From: a virus
IMG/VR virus record: IMGVR_UViG_3300037097_000033
Coordinates: 1-56,150 of that record
Reading direction: 5' to 3' (one strand)
Length of the DNA stretch: 56,150 nt
Shown here: one piece after another, positions 16,035 to 24,085 of the stretch
Layout of the letters: each line of letters begins with the position of its first letter
Position numbering within the stretch: the first letter of the stretch is position 1
Position numbers and translations under genes: made by a program
The notes under the pieces: model-generated
What the model was told of the DNA's origin: nothing
What the model saw: only the letters and a program-made list of their open reading frames with translations
The model's database searches: none

Positions 16035-17653
16035 TACGAGTGAGCCGAGACGGCCCCGGAAATGGTGCCGACGGTGGTGAGCGGGGCGTCACCCGGTAGC
16101 GAAAGGTTCGCGGTACCTGGGCTGTTGCCGTGGATGTTGATGGTGACGGCGAGACCGCCCCAAAGCCCCGGTGTGGCCGCCAGCACGCCTACGACGCCGA
16201 GGTAGTTGACCGTCGTCGCCGTCGGGTCCCAGGTGCCAGCCAATACCAGCGTCAGGACCGCGGTGCCTGAAGCCGTGGCCGGGTTGGAGATGGTCACCGA
16301 GCCGTCGTTGTTGACCGAGATGACCGCCGTGTTCGTCGGGATGCCATAGCCGCTGATGGGCTGGCCTGGCTCGACCTCGAAGGCGGGGTTGCCCTGAGCG
16401 TTGGCGGGCACGACTACGCCGGTGACGATGTCCGAGCCAGCGGTAAGGGTGCCGGCCAGATCGACCGAGGGAAGGCCCCAATTGCTGGGCGAGAGGTAGG
16501 CGCTGACCGCTGCGTCCCCGGCCGCCTGCACGGTGGTGATGTTCGCTCCCACCTGAGCGATGCCCGACCACGTGACGTCGATCTCGGTGTAGGTGGGCGA
16601 GATGACGAACACGAGGAAGTTGATCTCGCGCTGGCCCTCCAGGTAGGCCTGCAGGGCGGCCGTGACGGTCGGTGACAGGGCATTGCCGTCGATGTCCACC
16701 GCGGCGACGGTGACGCAGCGCTCGACGCCGGTGAGGTCCCCGAGCACGACCGTGCCGGTGGTCAGGGAGCCGGTGGCGGCGTGGCTCATCGTCACCTGCG
16801 TTGTCGAGACGTAGGCGCTGATGGTGGTGGAGCTCGGGATGTCCGTGCCCGTCACCAACCGGCCGACATCTTCGGCGCTGAACGAGCCGGCGGTGTCCAC
16901 GAGAGCGGTGGTGGTGGCGAGCGTGATCGTCCCCGTGATGGTGCGCCCGGCCGCCAGCAGGTTGATCGCCATGGCCCGGTAGACCCCGGCCACGTTGGTG
17001 GCCAGGGCGGCGAAGTCTTGGGGCAGGATCGGGCGCGGGCTGAGCAGTTGCAGCTCGGCCGATAGCCGGTTGAGGTAGGTGGCCAGCGACTCGGGGTTTG
17101 CCCCGCCCGAGGTCGTGGACGTGGCCACCACACTCTGGACGAAGGCGAGCTGGTTGACGAGCACCACGGGCACTGAGTCGGCGATCGAGTTGTTGACGGC
17201 TCCGGTCGTCGTCGCCTGGATGATTACGCCGGTAGCCGTCGACGAACCGGGCGGCACGGTGAAGGCGTTCACGGTAGCGAACTGGACCTGCACGTTGCCG
17301 AGGGTCTGGTAGGCCACCAGTGTGCCGGCGGGGACAGTGAAGCCGGCCGAGCTGACCATGGTCCACGTCGTCGTGGCTTGGCTGGCGGCCCCGGCGATGG
17401 GGAAGATGTTGACCAGCGACCCGAAGTACTGGAAGATCGCCGGCGGGACCTGTGCGGCCACTGTGGCCGACTCGCTGGCCATCTGCGCGAACTGCTCGAG
17501 GAGCAGGACGTCGAGTTGGCCCTCCTGGGGCACCCAGCCGGGCAGGTTGGCGGCGATCGTCGCCAGGGCGGCCTGCACCATGGCGTTTGGGTCCGTCGTG
17601 ACCGGCAAGACGATGTAACCGTTGTTGATGGTCAGGGGCGTGATGTCCGACAT
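16034..17653 (-). CDS. Baseplate wedge protein, gpJ-like
   Basis: A 539-residue baseplate J-like protein. VNIFPIAGAASQATTTW, a beta-sandwich region, and GGANPESLATYLNRLS followed by QLLSPRPILPQDFAALA are characteristic. It assembles the wedge around the tail hub. The protein is longer than P2 gpJ because of a Thr/Val-rich beta insertion around residues 240-300. Two more beta stretches lie near the C-terminus. Confidence 0.9.
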   Translation of the reverse strand: MSDITPLTINNGYIVLPVTTDPNAMVQAALATIAANLPGWVPQEGQLDVLLLEQFAQMASESATVAAQVPPAIFQYFGSLVNIFPIAGAASQATTTWTMVSSAGFTVPAGTLVAYQTLGNVQVQFATVNAFTVPPGSSTATGVIIQATTTGAVNNSIADSVPVVLVNQLAFVQSVVATSTTSGGANPESLATYLNRLSAELQLLSPRPILPQDFAALATNVAGVYRAMAINLLAAGRTITGTITLATTTALVDTAGSFSAEDVGRLVTGTDIPSSTTISAYVSTTQVTMSHAATGSLTTGTVVLGDLTGVERCVTVAAVDIDGNALSPTVTAALQAYLEGQREINFLVFVISPTYTEIDVTWSGIAQVGANITTVQAAGDAAVSAYLSPSNWGLPSVDLAGTLTAGSDIVTGVVVPANAQGNPAFEVEPGQPISGYGIPTNTAVISVNNDGSVTISNPATASGTAVLTLVLAGTWDPTATTVNYLGVVGVLAATPGLWGGLAVTINIHGNSPGTANLSLPGDAPLTTVGTISGAVSAHS

Positions 17654-17656
17654 CGG

Positions 17657-18187
17657 TTAGGAACCCCCCGCCACCAGGGCGACGGCGACGTTGATCGACT
17701 CTGCGCCCAGGCCGTCCGTGCTTACGCTCACCGTTGCATCTGCTCGCGGCTCCCATTGGCTGATGGCCTGGACGATCTCGCTCACGTTGGCGGTGGCGAA
17801 CGTCGGGTCGACGACGCCATAAGCGGGCACCATCGTGCGCTCGCCGATCACCGTGCCGAGCAGCACGCCGACTGACTGCGCCACTTCCGCGGCGGTGTCC
17901 TGGGCTACGACGTCCCAGCTTCCCGAGGGCCCGATCACGAGAGGGAACGCCAGGTGTGGGACGACTGGCGTAGCGTAGAAGACGGCCACGCTGGCGTCCG
18001 GGGGCGGAGGAGGAGGCGTCGGGACCTCGGGCGCCATTGCCATACCCGGCACGGCGAACCCCGGCCTCGCAAGCCCGGGGACGGATGTGGTGATGGCCAG
18101 AGAGGGTGTCGGGGCTAGCGTGACGTCCCAGGTGTCGCCTGCGTTGTCCCAGGTGTCGCCCGAGTAGTCCCAGTTGTCAAAGGACAT
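17657..18187 (-). CDS. Baseplate wedge protein, gpW/gp25-like
   Basis: A 176-residue protein. Its C-terminal domain (about 95-176) carries VAQSVGVLLGTVIGERTMVP and ISQWEPRADATV, the conserved core of gp25-type proteins that trigger sheath contraction. The N-terminus has the short repeat WDYSGDTWDNAGDTWDV and a proline run, extra to the usual domain. It precedes gpJ by three bases. Confidence 0.85.
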   Translation of the reverse strand: MSFDNWDYSGDTWDNAGDTWDVTLAPTPSLAITTSVPGLARPGFAVPGMAMAPEVPTPPPPPPDASVAVFYATPVVPHLAFPLVIGPSGSWDVVAQDTAAEVAQSVGVLLGTVIGERTMVPAYGVVDPTFATANVSEIVQAISQWEPRADATVSVSTDGLGAESINVAVALVAGGS

Positions 18188-18196
18188 TGCGTCCCC

Positions 18197-20278
18197 TTAC
18201 GGAACTACGAGCACGGAAAGCGAGGACCAGGGGATGTGCGGGAAGGCTGCATAAGCCTCGGCCATGTTCACGGGCCAGTTGGGAGGCGCCGCGGTCGACC
18301 AGCCTTGGAAGGTCTGCCACGGAGCGTAGTTTTCCATTGCAATGCTGAAATAGCCGGAGTCTGAATCGATGGCGTACGCACCATAAGTCTTGAGCGCTTG
18401 GAATACCATCGCTTCAAAAGTGCCCATGCCGCTCGGCGTGGCTACCCCCGACTCAAAGAAGTACAGCGTCCCCTCAGGAATACCGCCGCTGCCTATCGAG
18501 GTTGAGCCGTCTCCGTGGACGGCAGGGAGGACACTGGTACCTGTGCCAAACCCTACGGTGAGCGCAAGAGGATGGTTGATCGTCCCGTACAGCCAGTCGG
18601 CAACAGTGATAATGCCAGCGCCATACGGCGCACCAGACGCAGTCGATGATGTTGAGTAAGAAGCAAGCGCACCGGTCGACGAGACGGTAAACCCTGCCGT
18701 AAATGAACCGTTGGTCGCAACTATCTGCACGGTGCTTGCCGTCTTGGCTGAGGCATTGGCTTGCCAGAAGTTGAACATGACTGGGCCTGAATAAGAACCC
18801 CACGTTTCGTCGTCCACGTCCCAGACGACCATCTCAGAGTCAGAACCTGGGGCGGCAACCCAAGCGGGGGGCAACGGCACCTCGGGGTTCCCGTACCCGC
18901 TCCCGACGTTTATGTCGGTATCTGTAAGCTGCAAACCATGGACCACGTAGCGCGACGCACCTGTTGACAGCGACATCGTGCCGCCGTAAGCGGCCATCCC
19001 GTTGACGAGGTTGGCCACAAGTGTGGCCGAATTACTGGCCAAAGTCGGGCTAGTGGGGATCTTCGCAGCCCACGGAGAACCCGGGAACGGCTGTGTAGGT
19101 TCAGCACCAGTAGCCGTATAGTCAGGATTACTTGAGTTCCACCCCGTTGGACCACTGCCACTATTTGGCGTGCCATAACCATAAACAGTGGTACCACCGT
19201 TAGGAGACATCAGGGTATAGATGGTCACGCCAGTTGTTGGGGTAAGGACTTGCCCAGGCTGCGGACCAATCCAGTTGACGCCAGGAAAGCTAGGTGCGTA
19301 ACCGCCCGTGCCGTTCTCCGTCACCACCACTGTGGCCGTAGAGACACCGCTGGGCCAGTTCTCGAAAGAAAAGGCACAGTTGGCACCTAACGTAACTTCT
19401 TGCGTCAGGCCGCTAGCGAGGTTTAGAAGTTGAGTCGAACCGGTAGCTGTAACCGACGTCGCAATGGTGGACAATGGCGTCTTGAAGGTGGCGGCCGTCC
19501 CGCTGGTAGCGGTGAGGATCTCGTTGGGCGTGGGCGTGCCGCTGACCGTGATGCCGCCCACGGCGGTGGCATTGGTGGCCGTGGTGGCCGTGGTGGCCGT
19601 GGTGGCGTTGACCGCGTTCGTGGCGTTGCCGGCGGTGAGCCCCGCCGCCGTACCGGTGAGGTTGGTGGCCACCCCGGAGGCGGGCGTGCCCAGTGCTGGC
19701 GCCGTCAAAACTGGCGCCGTGAGGGTCTTGTTGGTGAGCGTTTGAGCGGCCGTCGTGCCAACCACCTGTTGGTCGATACCGGCAGGATCGTAGGTACTGG
19801 TGCTCATGTTGCCGGTTCCCGGGAGGGACTGCCAGTCCGCCGCCGTGGTGCTTGTGGCCACCAGGGCCTGCCCTGAGGTGGGCGTCCCCGAGATGGTGAT
19901 ACCGCCCACGGCGGTTGCGTTACCTGCCGTCAAGCTGGCGGCGATACCTGTGCAGTTGGTGAGCACGCCTGATACCGGCGTACCGAGAGCCGGCGTGATG
20001 AGCGTCGGGCTCGTAAGCGTTGTGCCCCACGAGGGATCGGTGCCGTTCGAGATCAGGAACTTGCCGGCCGAGCCCGAGATGGGCAGGCCGACGAGCTGGC
20101 CGGCGTGGTAGTAGAAGATGGCGCCTTCAGCTAGGCCCGTGCCGTTGTTGGACAGCCACGCCGCTATCGCTGCGACGTCGGTCTCGACGTCGGTCATGAC
20201 CTCAGCGGGCCCGTCGGTGCCGCTGGCGCGCGAGGTGGACCCGCTTACGATCGGCAGCGCATCAGGGAGCAGAGACAT
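18197..20278 (-). CDS. Long tail fibre / receptor-binding protein
   Basis: A 693-residue protein starting at ATG 20278, which overlaps the preceding stop; the upstream extension of the frame is not coding. It is very rich in Thr, Ser, Ala, Gly and Asn. Residues ~75-300 hold near-repeats of the form GTPxSGVxTNxTGxAAxLTAG with GGITxSGTPT, typical of trimeric fibre shafts. The C-terminal ~330 residues are a non-repetitive domain ([31 protein letters not shown]), probably the receptor-binding head. Position between spike-like and gp25 genes fits a fibre. Confidence 0.7.
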   Translation of the reverse strand: MSLLPDALPIVSGSTSRASGTDGPAEVMTDVETDVAAIAAWLSNNGTGLAEGAIFYYHAGQLVGLPISGSAGKFLISNGTDPSWGTTLTSPTLITPALGTPVSGVLTNCTGIAASLTAGNATAVGGITISGTPTSGQALVATSTTAADWQSLPGTGNMSTSTYDPAGIDQQVVGTTAAQTLTNKTLTAPVLTAPALGTPASGVATNLTGTAAGLTAGNATNAVNATTATTATTATNATAVGGITVSGTPTPNEILTATSGTAATFKTPLSTIATSVTATGSTQLLNLASGLTQEVTLGANCAFSFENWPSGVSTATVVVTENGTGGYAPSFPGVNWIGPQPGQVLTPTTGVTIYTLMSPNGGTTVYGYGTPNSGSGPTGWNSSNPDYTATGAEPTQPFPGSPWAAKIPTSPTLASNSATLVANLVNGMAAYGGTMSLSTGASRYVVHGLQLTDTDINVGSGYGNPEVPLPPAWVAAPGSDSEMVVWDVDDETWGSYSGPVMFNFWQANASAKTASTVQIVATNGSFTAGFTVSSTGALASYSTSSTASGAPYGAGIITVADWLYGTINHPLALTVGFGTGTSVLPAVHGDGSTSIGSGGIPEGTLYFFESGVATPSGMGTFEAMVFQALKTYGAYAIDSDSGYFSIAMENYAPWQTFQGWSTAAPPNWPVNMAEAYAAFPHIPWSSLSVLVVP

Positions 20279-20661
20279 CAGCCCTCCAAGAACTCGGTAC
20301 CGCCCGACCCACCCGAGGGGACCGCAGCGTAAGTGAAAGTGGCCGTCGGGAACGACATCACGTAGGGCCGGCCCATGCCGTTGCCGACGAAGAGCACGAC
20401 GCACGGCGTACCGACGGTGGGCGTCCATCCCGGCACGGTCTGATAGGGGGCAGGCCCGTAGCCAACGGTGCCGCCGAAGATGTCGTTGAGGGTGAACCAC
20501 ACGGCCGGTACGGTGACGGCGGGCTGGCCGGCGATGGACACAATGGCAGTGCCCACCTGGGTGACGATGGCTTCCTGCGGGCCGGGCGCGGGCGGGATGG
20601 CCACTCGGATCCCGAGTTGTTCCTTGAGCAGCTTCTGGCCCCAAGCGTTGAAGTCGCTCAT
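20278..20661 (-). CDS. Baseplate OB-fold-like assembly protein
   Basis: A 127-residue protein with a beta-barrel pattern, [36 protein letters not shown] and GRPYVMSF, as in small gpV/gp5-like baseplate or spike proteins. Its ATG is right at the edge of the TnpB insertion: the sequence upstream has no clear ribosome site, suggesting the insertion displaced it. Confidence 0.5.
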   Translation of the reverse strand: MSDFNAWGQKLLKEQLGIRVAIPPAPGPQEAIVTQVGTAIVSIAGQPAVTVPAVWFTLNDIFGGTVGYGPAPYQTVPGWTPTVGTPCVVLFVGNGMGRPYVMSFPTATFTYAAVPSGGSGGTEFLEG

Positions 20662-20752
20662 GGGATTTTTGCCGGGAGACCCCGGACTTCAGGCCGGGGA
20701 GGGATAGGCGCCGGAGCGCTAGCTCCGGAGAGTTCTCGTCCCAGCCAGGGCA

Positions 20753-20758
20753 TACACT
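20753..20758 (+). promoter_or_regulatory. -10 box of a probable leaderless tnpB promoter
   Basis: TACACT is followed by seven bases and the tnpB ATG at 20766. That spacing puts the transcription start at or next to the A of the start codon. No clear -35 or ribosome site is seen. Confidence 0.5.
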
Positions 20759-20765
20759 GGGACCT

Positions 20766-21926
20766 ATGGAAGCGAGGTACACCTACCGGCTGCGCGTGAC
20801 GCCGGCTCAGGCCCGCTCGCTTCAGGAGGTCTTCGACTCCTGCCGGTTCGTGTGGAACACCTCTCTTGGGCGCTGGCGGGACCTGTGGCGTTACGAGGGC
20901 CTGAGCTTGTCGTGGGTGGAGACGGCGGCCGAGCTGACCGACTGGCGAAGCCGTTTCGACTGGCTGGCCGCGGTGCCGGTGACTCCCCAACAGCAGGTGA
21001 TCCGGGACCTCGGTAAGGCGATCCGGGCTTTCTTCGACCCGAAAAACCCGGCCGGCCGGCCGAGGTTCAAGAAGAAGGGCTCGCACTCCACGGCGTCGTG
21101 GAACGCCAACGGGTTCGCTCTCCGTGAAGGCCGCCTCTCGGTTGCGGTCCGGGCCGGCCGCACTGACCTGCGGGTTGTGTGGTCCCGGGACTTGCCCACG
21201 GCGCCGAAGTCGGTAACCGTCTACCGGGACGCCGCTGGTCGTTGGTGGGCAAGCTTCGTCGTGCGGGTCGAGGCCGATGACGTTGGCGTTACTGGGGCCA
21301 GCACCGGCCTGGATGTGGGACTGACCACCTTCGCCACTACGGAGTTCCCGGGCGCCGATGTCTCTAATCCTCGTTTTGCCCGTCAGGCTGCCAAAGCGCT
21401 CGCTCGTTCGCACCACAACCTTTCCCGCAAGAAGAAAGGGTCGAGCAACAGGTCCAGGGCGAAGACAACCACAGCGAAGGTGTATGCGCACACCACCAAC
21501 CAACGGAAGGACTGGCAGCACAAAGAGGCCCGCAAACTGGCCCGGCGGTTCGACCGTATCGGCGTCGAAGACCTCCGCATCAAGAACATGGTCCGTAACC
21601 GGCACCTCGCCCGGGCCATCTCCGACGCCGGATGGGGCGACTTCCTCGCCGCCCTCAACTGGCACGCCCGTAAGGCTGGGCACGAGGTCGTGCGCCTCGA
21701 TCCCCGCAACACTTCTCAAACCTGCTCCGGGTGTGGTGCGAAAGCCAAGCACCACCTCGGGTTGGCAGACCGAACCTTCTTGTGCGAAGAGTGTGGACTG
21801 GTCGAAGACCGGGACCGCAACGCAGCACGGAACCTGAACCCGGACCGGTGGGATAAATCCGTACGGGTAGGTCAGGGCGTCGACGGCCGTAAGACCTTGG
21901 TCCCTGCGGGGACTGAGGCAGCCTGA
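20766..21926 (+). CDS. tnpB: TnpB RNA-guided nuclease
   Basis: A 386-residue TnpB. RuvC residues are Asp183 in GLDVGL, Glu268 in GVEDLR, and Asp348/Asp350 in [10 protein letters not shown]; the zinc ribbon is C320-x2-C323 with C340-x2-C343. The N-terminus ([21 protein letters not shown]) is the family's usual opening. TnpB is an omega-RNA-guided DNA endonuclease that helps the element persist. All catalytic residues are present, so it looks active. The guide-bearing RNA would come from the 3' end of the gene and the right end hairpin. It lies antisense to late transcription. Confidence 0.92.
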   Translation: MEARYTYRLRVTPAQARSLQEVFDSCRFVWNTSLGRWRDLWRYEGLSLSWVETAAELTDWRSRFDWLAAVPVTPQQQVIRDLGKAIRAFFDPKNPAGRPRFKKKGSHSTASWNANGFALREGRLSVAVRAGRTDLRVVWSRDLPTAPKSVTVYRDAAGRWWASFVVRVEADDVGVTGASTGLDVGLTTFATTEFPGADVSNPRFARQAAKALARSHHNLSRKKKGSSNRSRAKTTTAKVYAHTTNQRKDWQHKEARKLARRFDRIGVEDLRIKNMVRNRHLARAISDAGWGDFLAALNWHARKAGHEVVRLDPRNTSQTCSGCGAKAKHHLGLADRTFLCEECGLVEDRDRNAARNLNPDRWDKSVRVGQGVDGRKTLVPAGTEAA

Positions 21927-21936
21927 GCCCCAGAAT

Positions 21937-21965
21937 CCCCGTCGTTTACGTCGGGGAGTTGTCAA
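21937..21965 (+). ncRNA. Probable omega-RNA 3' hairpin / right end of TnpB element
   Basis: A 20-nt hairpin (CCCCG ... CGGGG with an inner CG pair and TTTA loop) sits 10 bases after the tnpB stop, then AGTTGTCAA. In characterised TnpB systems the RNA scaffold ends at the element's right end and the guide is the flanking host sequence; here the guide would begin near 21966, in GGGCGCCTCACAGATATTGA. The extent of the RNA is inferred. Confidence 0.45.
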
Positions 21966-21972
21966 GGGCGCC

Positions 21973-22947
21973 TCACAGATATTGAAGGGTGGGCGTTCCG
22001 AGCCTGACCGCCTCGGCCGACATCGGCGCCTGAAGCGTCATCGTCCCTTGTGGGTTATAGAGGTTGCGGGCCATGCTGAACACGAGCCACGGGTTGCGCC
22101 CGAGCGGGCCCATGCGGGCGAGCGTCACAGCGTCGCCGGGTTTCCACGGCCACAGGTCGCTCATCGCCGTGACCGTGACCTGCCCCAGAGGCATGCCAAT
22201 GTCATAAGTGCCGTCCATGTTCAAGATGGCCGGCGTGAATTCGGTGAGCGTGCCAGCCGAGCCAAACTCGCTCATTAGCCACTGGTCCGAGCCCAGGTAG
22301 AGCACGCCTTCGCACTCGTAGGCCCGGTAGCCGGCCGAGTTGGCCAGCCGGTTGATGGCCGTCCAGCTGTCCTCGTTGGGCGTCGACGTCGTACCCCGGG
22401 AGATGGTGACGGACTGGCTGACCGTGGTGGATGCGGTGAAGCCCGAACCCGTGTCGAAGCTGACCGGCCCCGGCTCGGCCTTGAGCGTGGCCCCGGGAAC
22501 CTTCGCCAGTAGGCTCTCGACGAAGCCGACGAGGTCAGTGGCCGACTTCCACGCCAGCGGTCCGCTCTGCTTGCGCAGGTCGTAGGCCAGCGCGGCCTCG
22601 AAGGTGATCTGCAGCTGGTCGGCCTGCTTGGCGAAAGCGACCAGGGCGAAGTTCAGCCCGTCGAAGGTCATCGTGTCGCCGAAGTCGAACAGCGCCGAGT
22701 TGAGGATGGAGCGCGAGGCGTCCTGTAGCTGCAGCACTGCGTACGAGGCGCCGTCGATCTGACGGTTCATCTGCAGGTCGGTCACGCCGGATGTCAGGTC
22801 AGTGGGTACGCCTGGCGGGGTATCGCCCGGGTTGACGATGGGCACCAACTGGGACAATGGCACTTCGCCCACAAGCACGTCCGCCGCGCTGAGCTGCGTG
22901 CTAAAGCCTTTGGCCGGGGTGACCCCGAGGACCGGGACGGTGCTCAC
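21973..22947 (-). CDS. Baseplate hub protein, gpD/gp27-like
   Basis: A 324-residue protein resembling P2 gpD/late control D. Diagnostic parts are DLTSGVTDLQMNRQIDGASY, the beta-domain FDFGDTMTFDG and DSWTAINRLANSAGYRAYE followed by GVLYLGSDQWLM. It forms the ring at the tail tip that holds the spike. It follows the LysM protein with a 4-bp overlap. The insertion of the TnpB element lies just beyond its stop. Confidence 0.75.
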   Translation of the reverse strand: MSTVPVLGVTPAKGFSTQLSAADVLVGEVPLSQLVPIVNPGDTPPGVPTDLTSGVTDLQMNRQIDGASYAVLQLQDASRSILNSALFDFGDTMTFDGLNFALVAFAKQADQLQITFEAALAYDLRKQSGPLAWKSATDLVGFVESLLAKVPGATLKAEPGPVSFDTGSGFTASTTVSQSVTISRGTTSTPNEDSWTAINRLANSAGYRAYECEGVLYLGSDQWLMSEFGSAGTLTEFTPAILNMDGTYDIGMPLGQVTVTAMSDLWPWKPGDAVTLARMGPLGRNPWLVFSMARNLYNPQGTMTLQAPMSAEAVRLGTPTLQYL

Positions 22948-23696
22948 GAGCTCGGCATTATGAGGACCTGACCCACCTGGATGTTATTTGGGTCGCGTAT
23001 ATTATTGGCGGAGGCTATGGTCGGCCACAGGGCCACGTTGCCGAGCACCCGGGCGGCGATGCCTGAGAGCGTGTCGCCGGACTTGACCACGTACGTGCGC
23101 CGGGAGGTGGTCGACACGTGGGAGGACGTGAGCGCCTTCTGTGCCACCTTGGCGGGCGAAAGGTTGGTCAGGACGGCGGCCGTAGCCGAGCAGTACTCGT
23201 ACAGTGTGACGTGGATCGACTGCTGGGTGCGGGCGCCATCGTCGTTGCGGATGACATTGTCCTGGTCGAACTTCAGCGTGTAGACGATCCAGTACAGCGC
23301 CTTGGCTTGGGCGTCGATCGGGCCCTTGACCGAGAGCACGGGCGGCTGGATGCCGCCGGCGGGCGGGTACTGCCAGGCGAACAGGCGGGCGGCGTCAGGC
23401 TCGACCGAGGTGCCGCCGCCGTCTAGGAGCAGGTCGAGCACGAGCGACATGGGCGAGGCGTCGTACCACTGGGTGATGGCTTTCTGGCGCGGCCTGTCGA
23501 CTATCTGCCAGCCGCCCGACGAGCCAGCACTGACGGGCTCGCAGGTGGCGTCGCCGACCATCCCGAAGTTGACCGACGTGCCCTTGGGTAGCACCGGGGT
23601 GAGCGTGAGCGCGTACGGCCCCGCCGAGCTCGCTGCCGTCCCCGAACTTGCCGGCCTGACGGACACCCCAGTAGTGCCGGGGATAGTGACAATCAT
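22944..23696 (-). CDS. LysM-domain tail/baseplate protein
   Basis: A 250-residue protein. The last ~52 residues are a LysM domain: YVVKSGDTLSGIAARVLGNV, then WPTIASANNI, IQVGQVLIMP. The N-terminal part (TLTPVLPKGTSVNFGMVGD, LDLLLDGGG) resembles XkdP/gp53-type proteins that sit between tape measure and hub in contractile phages. LysM probably contacts peptidoglycan or anchors the hub assembly. Its neighbours fit this order exactly, apart from the inserted moron upstream. Confidence 0.8.
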   Translation of the reverse strand: MIVTIPGTTGVSVRPASSGTAASSAGPYALTLTPVLPKGTSVNFGMVGDATCEPVSAGSSGGWQIVDRPRQKAITQWYDASPMSLVLDLLLDGGGTSVEPDAARLFAWQYPPAGGIQPPVLSVKGPIDAQAKALYWIVYTLKFDQDNVIRNDDGARTQQSIHVTLYEYCSATAAVLTNLSPAKVAQKALTSSHVSTTSRRTYVVKSGDTLSGIAARVLGNVALWPTIASANNIRDPNNIQVGQVLIMPSS

Positions 23697-23723
23697 CCTT
23701 AGTCACGCTCCTCGGATGAGGTG

Positions 23724-23729
23724 TATAGT
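23724..23729 (+). promoter_or_regulatory. -10 box of a probable leaderless moron promoter
   Basis: TATAGT, six bases, then ATG 23736. There is no Shine-Dalgarno sequence. The spacing fits a leaderless transcript, as common in Actinobacteria. The -35 region is weak (TTAGTC, 19 bases upstream). Confidence 0.6.
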
Positions 23730-23735
23730 CCGGCC

Positions 23736-24080
23736 ATGATCAAGCGTTTCGTGGCCGTGGTAGCTATCGTCTTGGGGGCAACTGCCCTCACGGCGACAGC
23801 CTCCGCATCATCGGTCGGTTTCTACAACATGAAGACCCTGGATGCCTCTGTCCGCTCTGCCATTGGGAAGAACCTGAGAGCGGTCAACGCCCTCCAGGGC
23901 TATTCGCTCGTCCTCAAAAACGTGACGTGCGTCCCCGCTGACCTGAACTACTTCTGCAAATACGTCCTCCGCGATCCGGGCATAAACCTGACGCTCTCGT
24001 ACCTGGAACAGGTCAAGGTCTACGACGACGGCTACGCCTGGAAGTCTGTTGGCAACCCGACGCTCATGTCGGCACCCTGA
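23736..24080 (+). CDS. Secreted moron protein
   Basis: A 114-residue protein on the strand opposite the tail operon, wedged between LysM and tape-measure genes. MIKR then FVAVVAIVLGATALTATASA is a clear Sec signal peptide, with ASA cleavage near residue 25. The mature part has two Cys (NVTCVPADLNYFCKYV), probably a disulfide, and no known domain. Own promoter, opposite strand and secretion mark it as a moron that could be expressed in a lysogen and act at the cell surface, for example in superinfection exclusion; that function is inference. Confidence 0.7.
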   Translation: MIKRFVAVVAIVLGATALTATASASSVGFYNMKTLDASVRSAIGKNLRAVNALQGYSLVLKNVTCVPADLNYFCKYVLRDPGINLTLSYLEQVKVYDDGYAWKSVGNPTLMSAP

Positions 24081-24085
24081 AACCC

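Larger units (their letters stand above)
20662..21965. mobile_element. IS200/IS605-family TnpB-only element
   Basis: The region between two leftward baseplate genes holds only tnpB, on the opposite strand, with hairpins at each side. Left: CCCCGG (20680-20685) with CCGGGG (20694-20699) and the palindrome CCGGAGC-GCTA-GCTCCGG (20711-20728). Right: CCCCG (21937-21941) with CGGGG (21952-21956) just after the gene. Subterminal hairpins and no inverted terminal repeats fit the family. No tnpA is present, so mobility would need a transposase in trans. Exact ends are estimates. Confidence 0.75.

Noticed and set aside
16089-17756. Long minus-strand frame overlapping gpJ
   Set aside because: Arg/Gly/His-rich alternate reading of gpJ; gpJ has the recognisable family sequence.
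19500-20100. Near-repeats in the tail-fibre gene as a regulatory repeat
   Set aside because: The repeats are in codon phase and match fibre-shaft peptides, so protein repetition explains them.
20658-21965. Long minus-strand open frame across the TnpB region
   Set aside because: It is the antisense of tnpB and shows no protein-like pattern; tnpB on the plus strand has all catalytic motifs.
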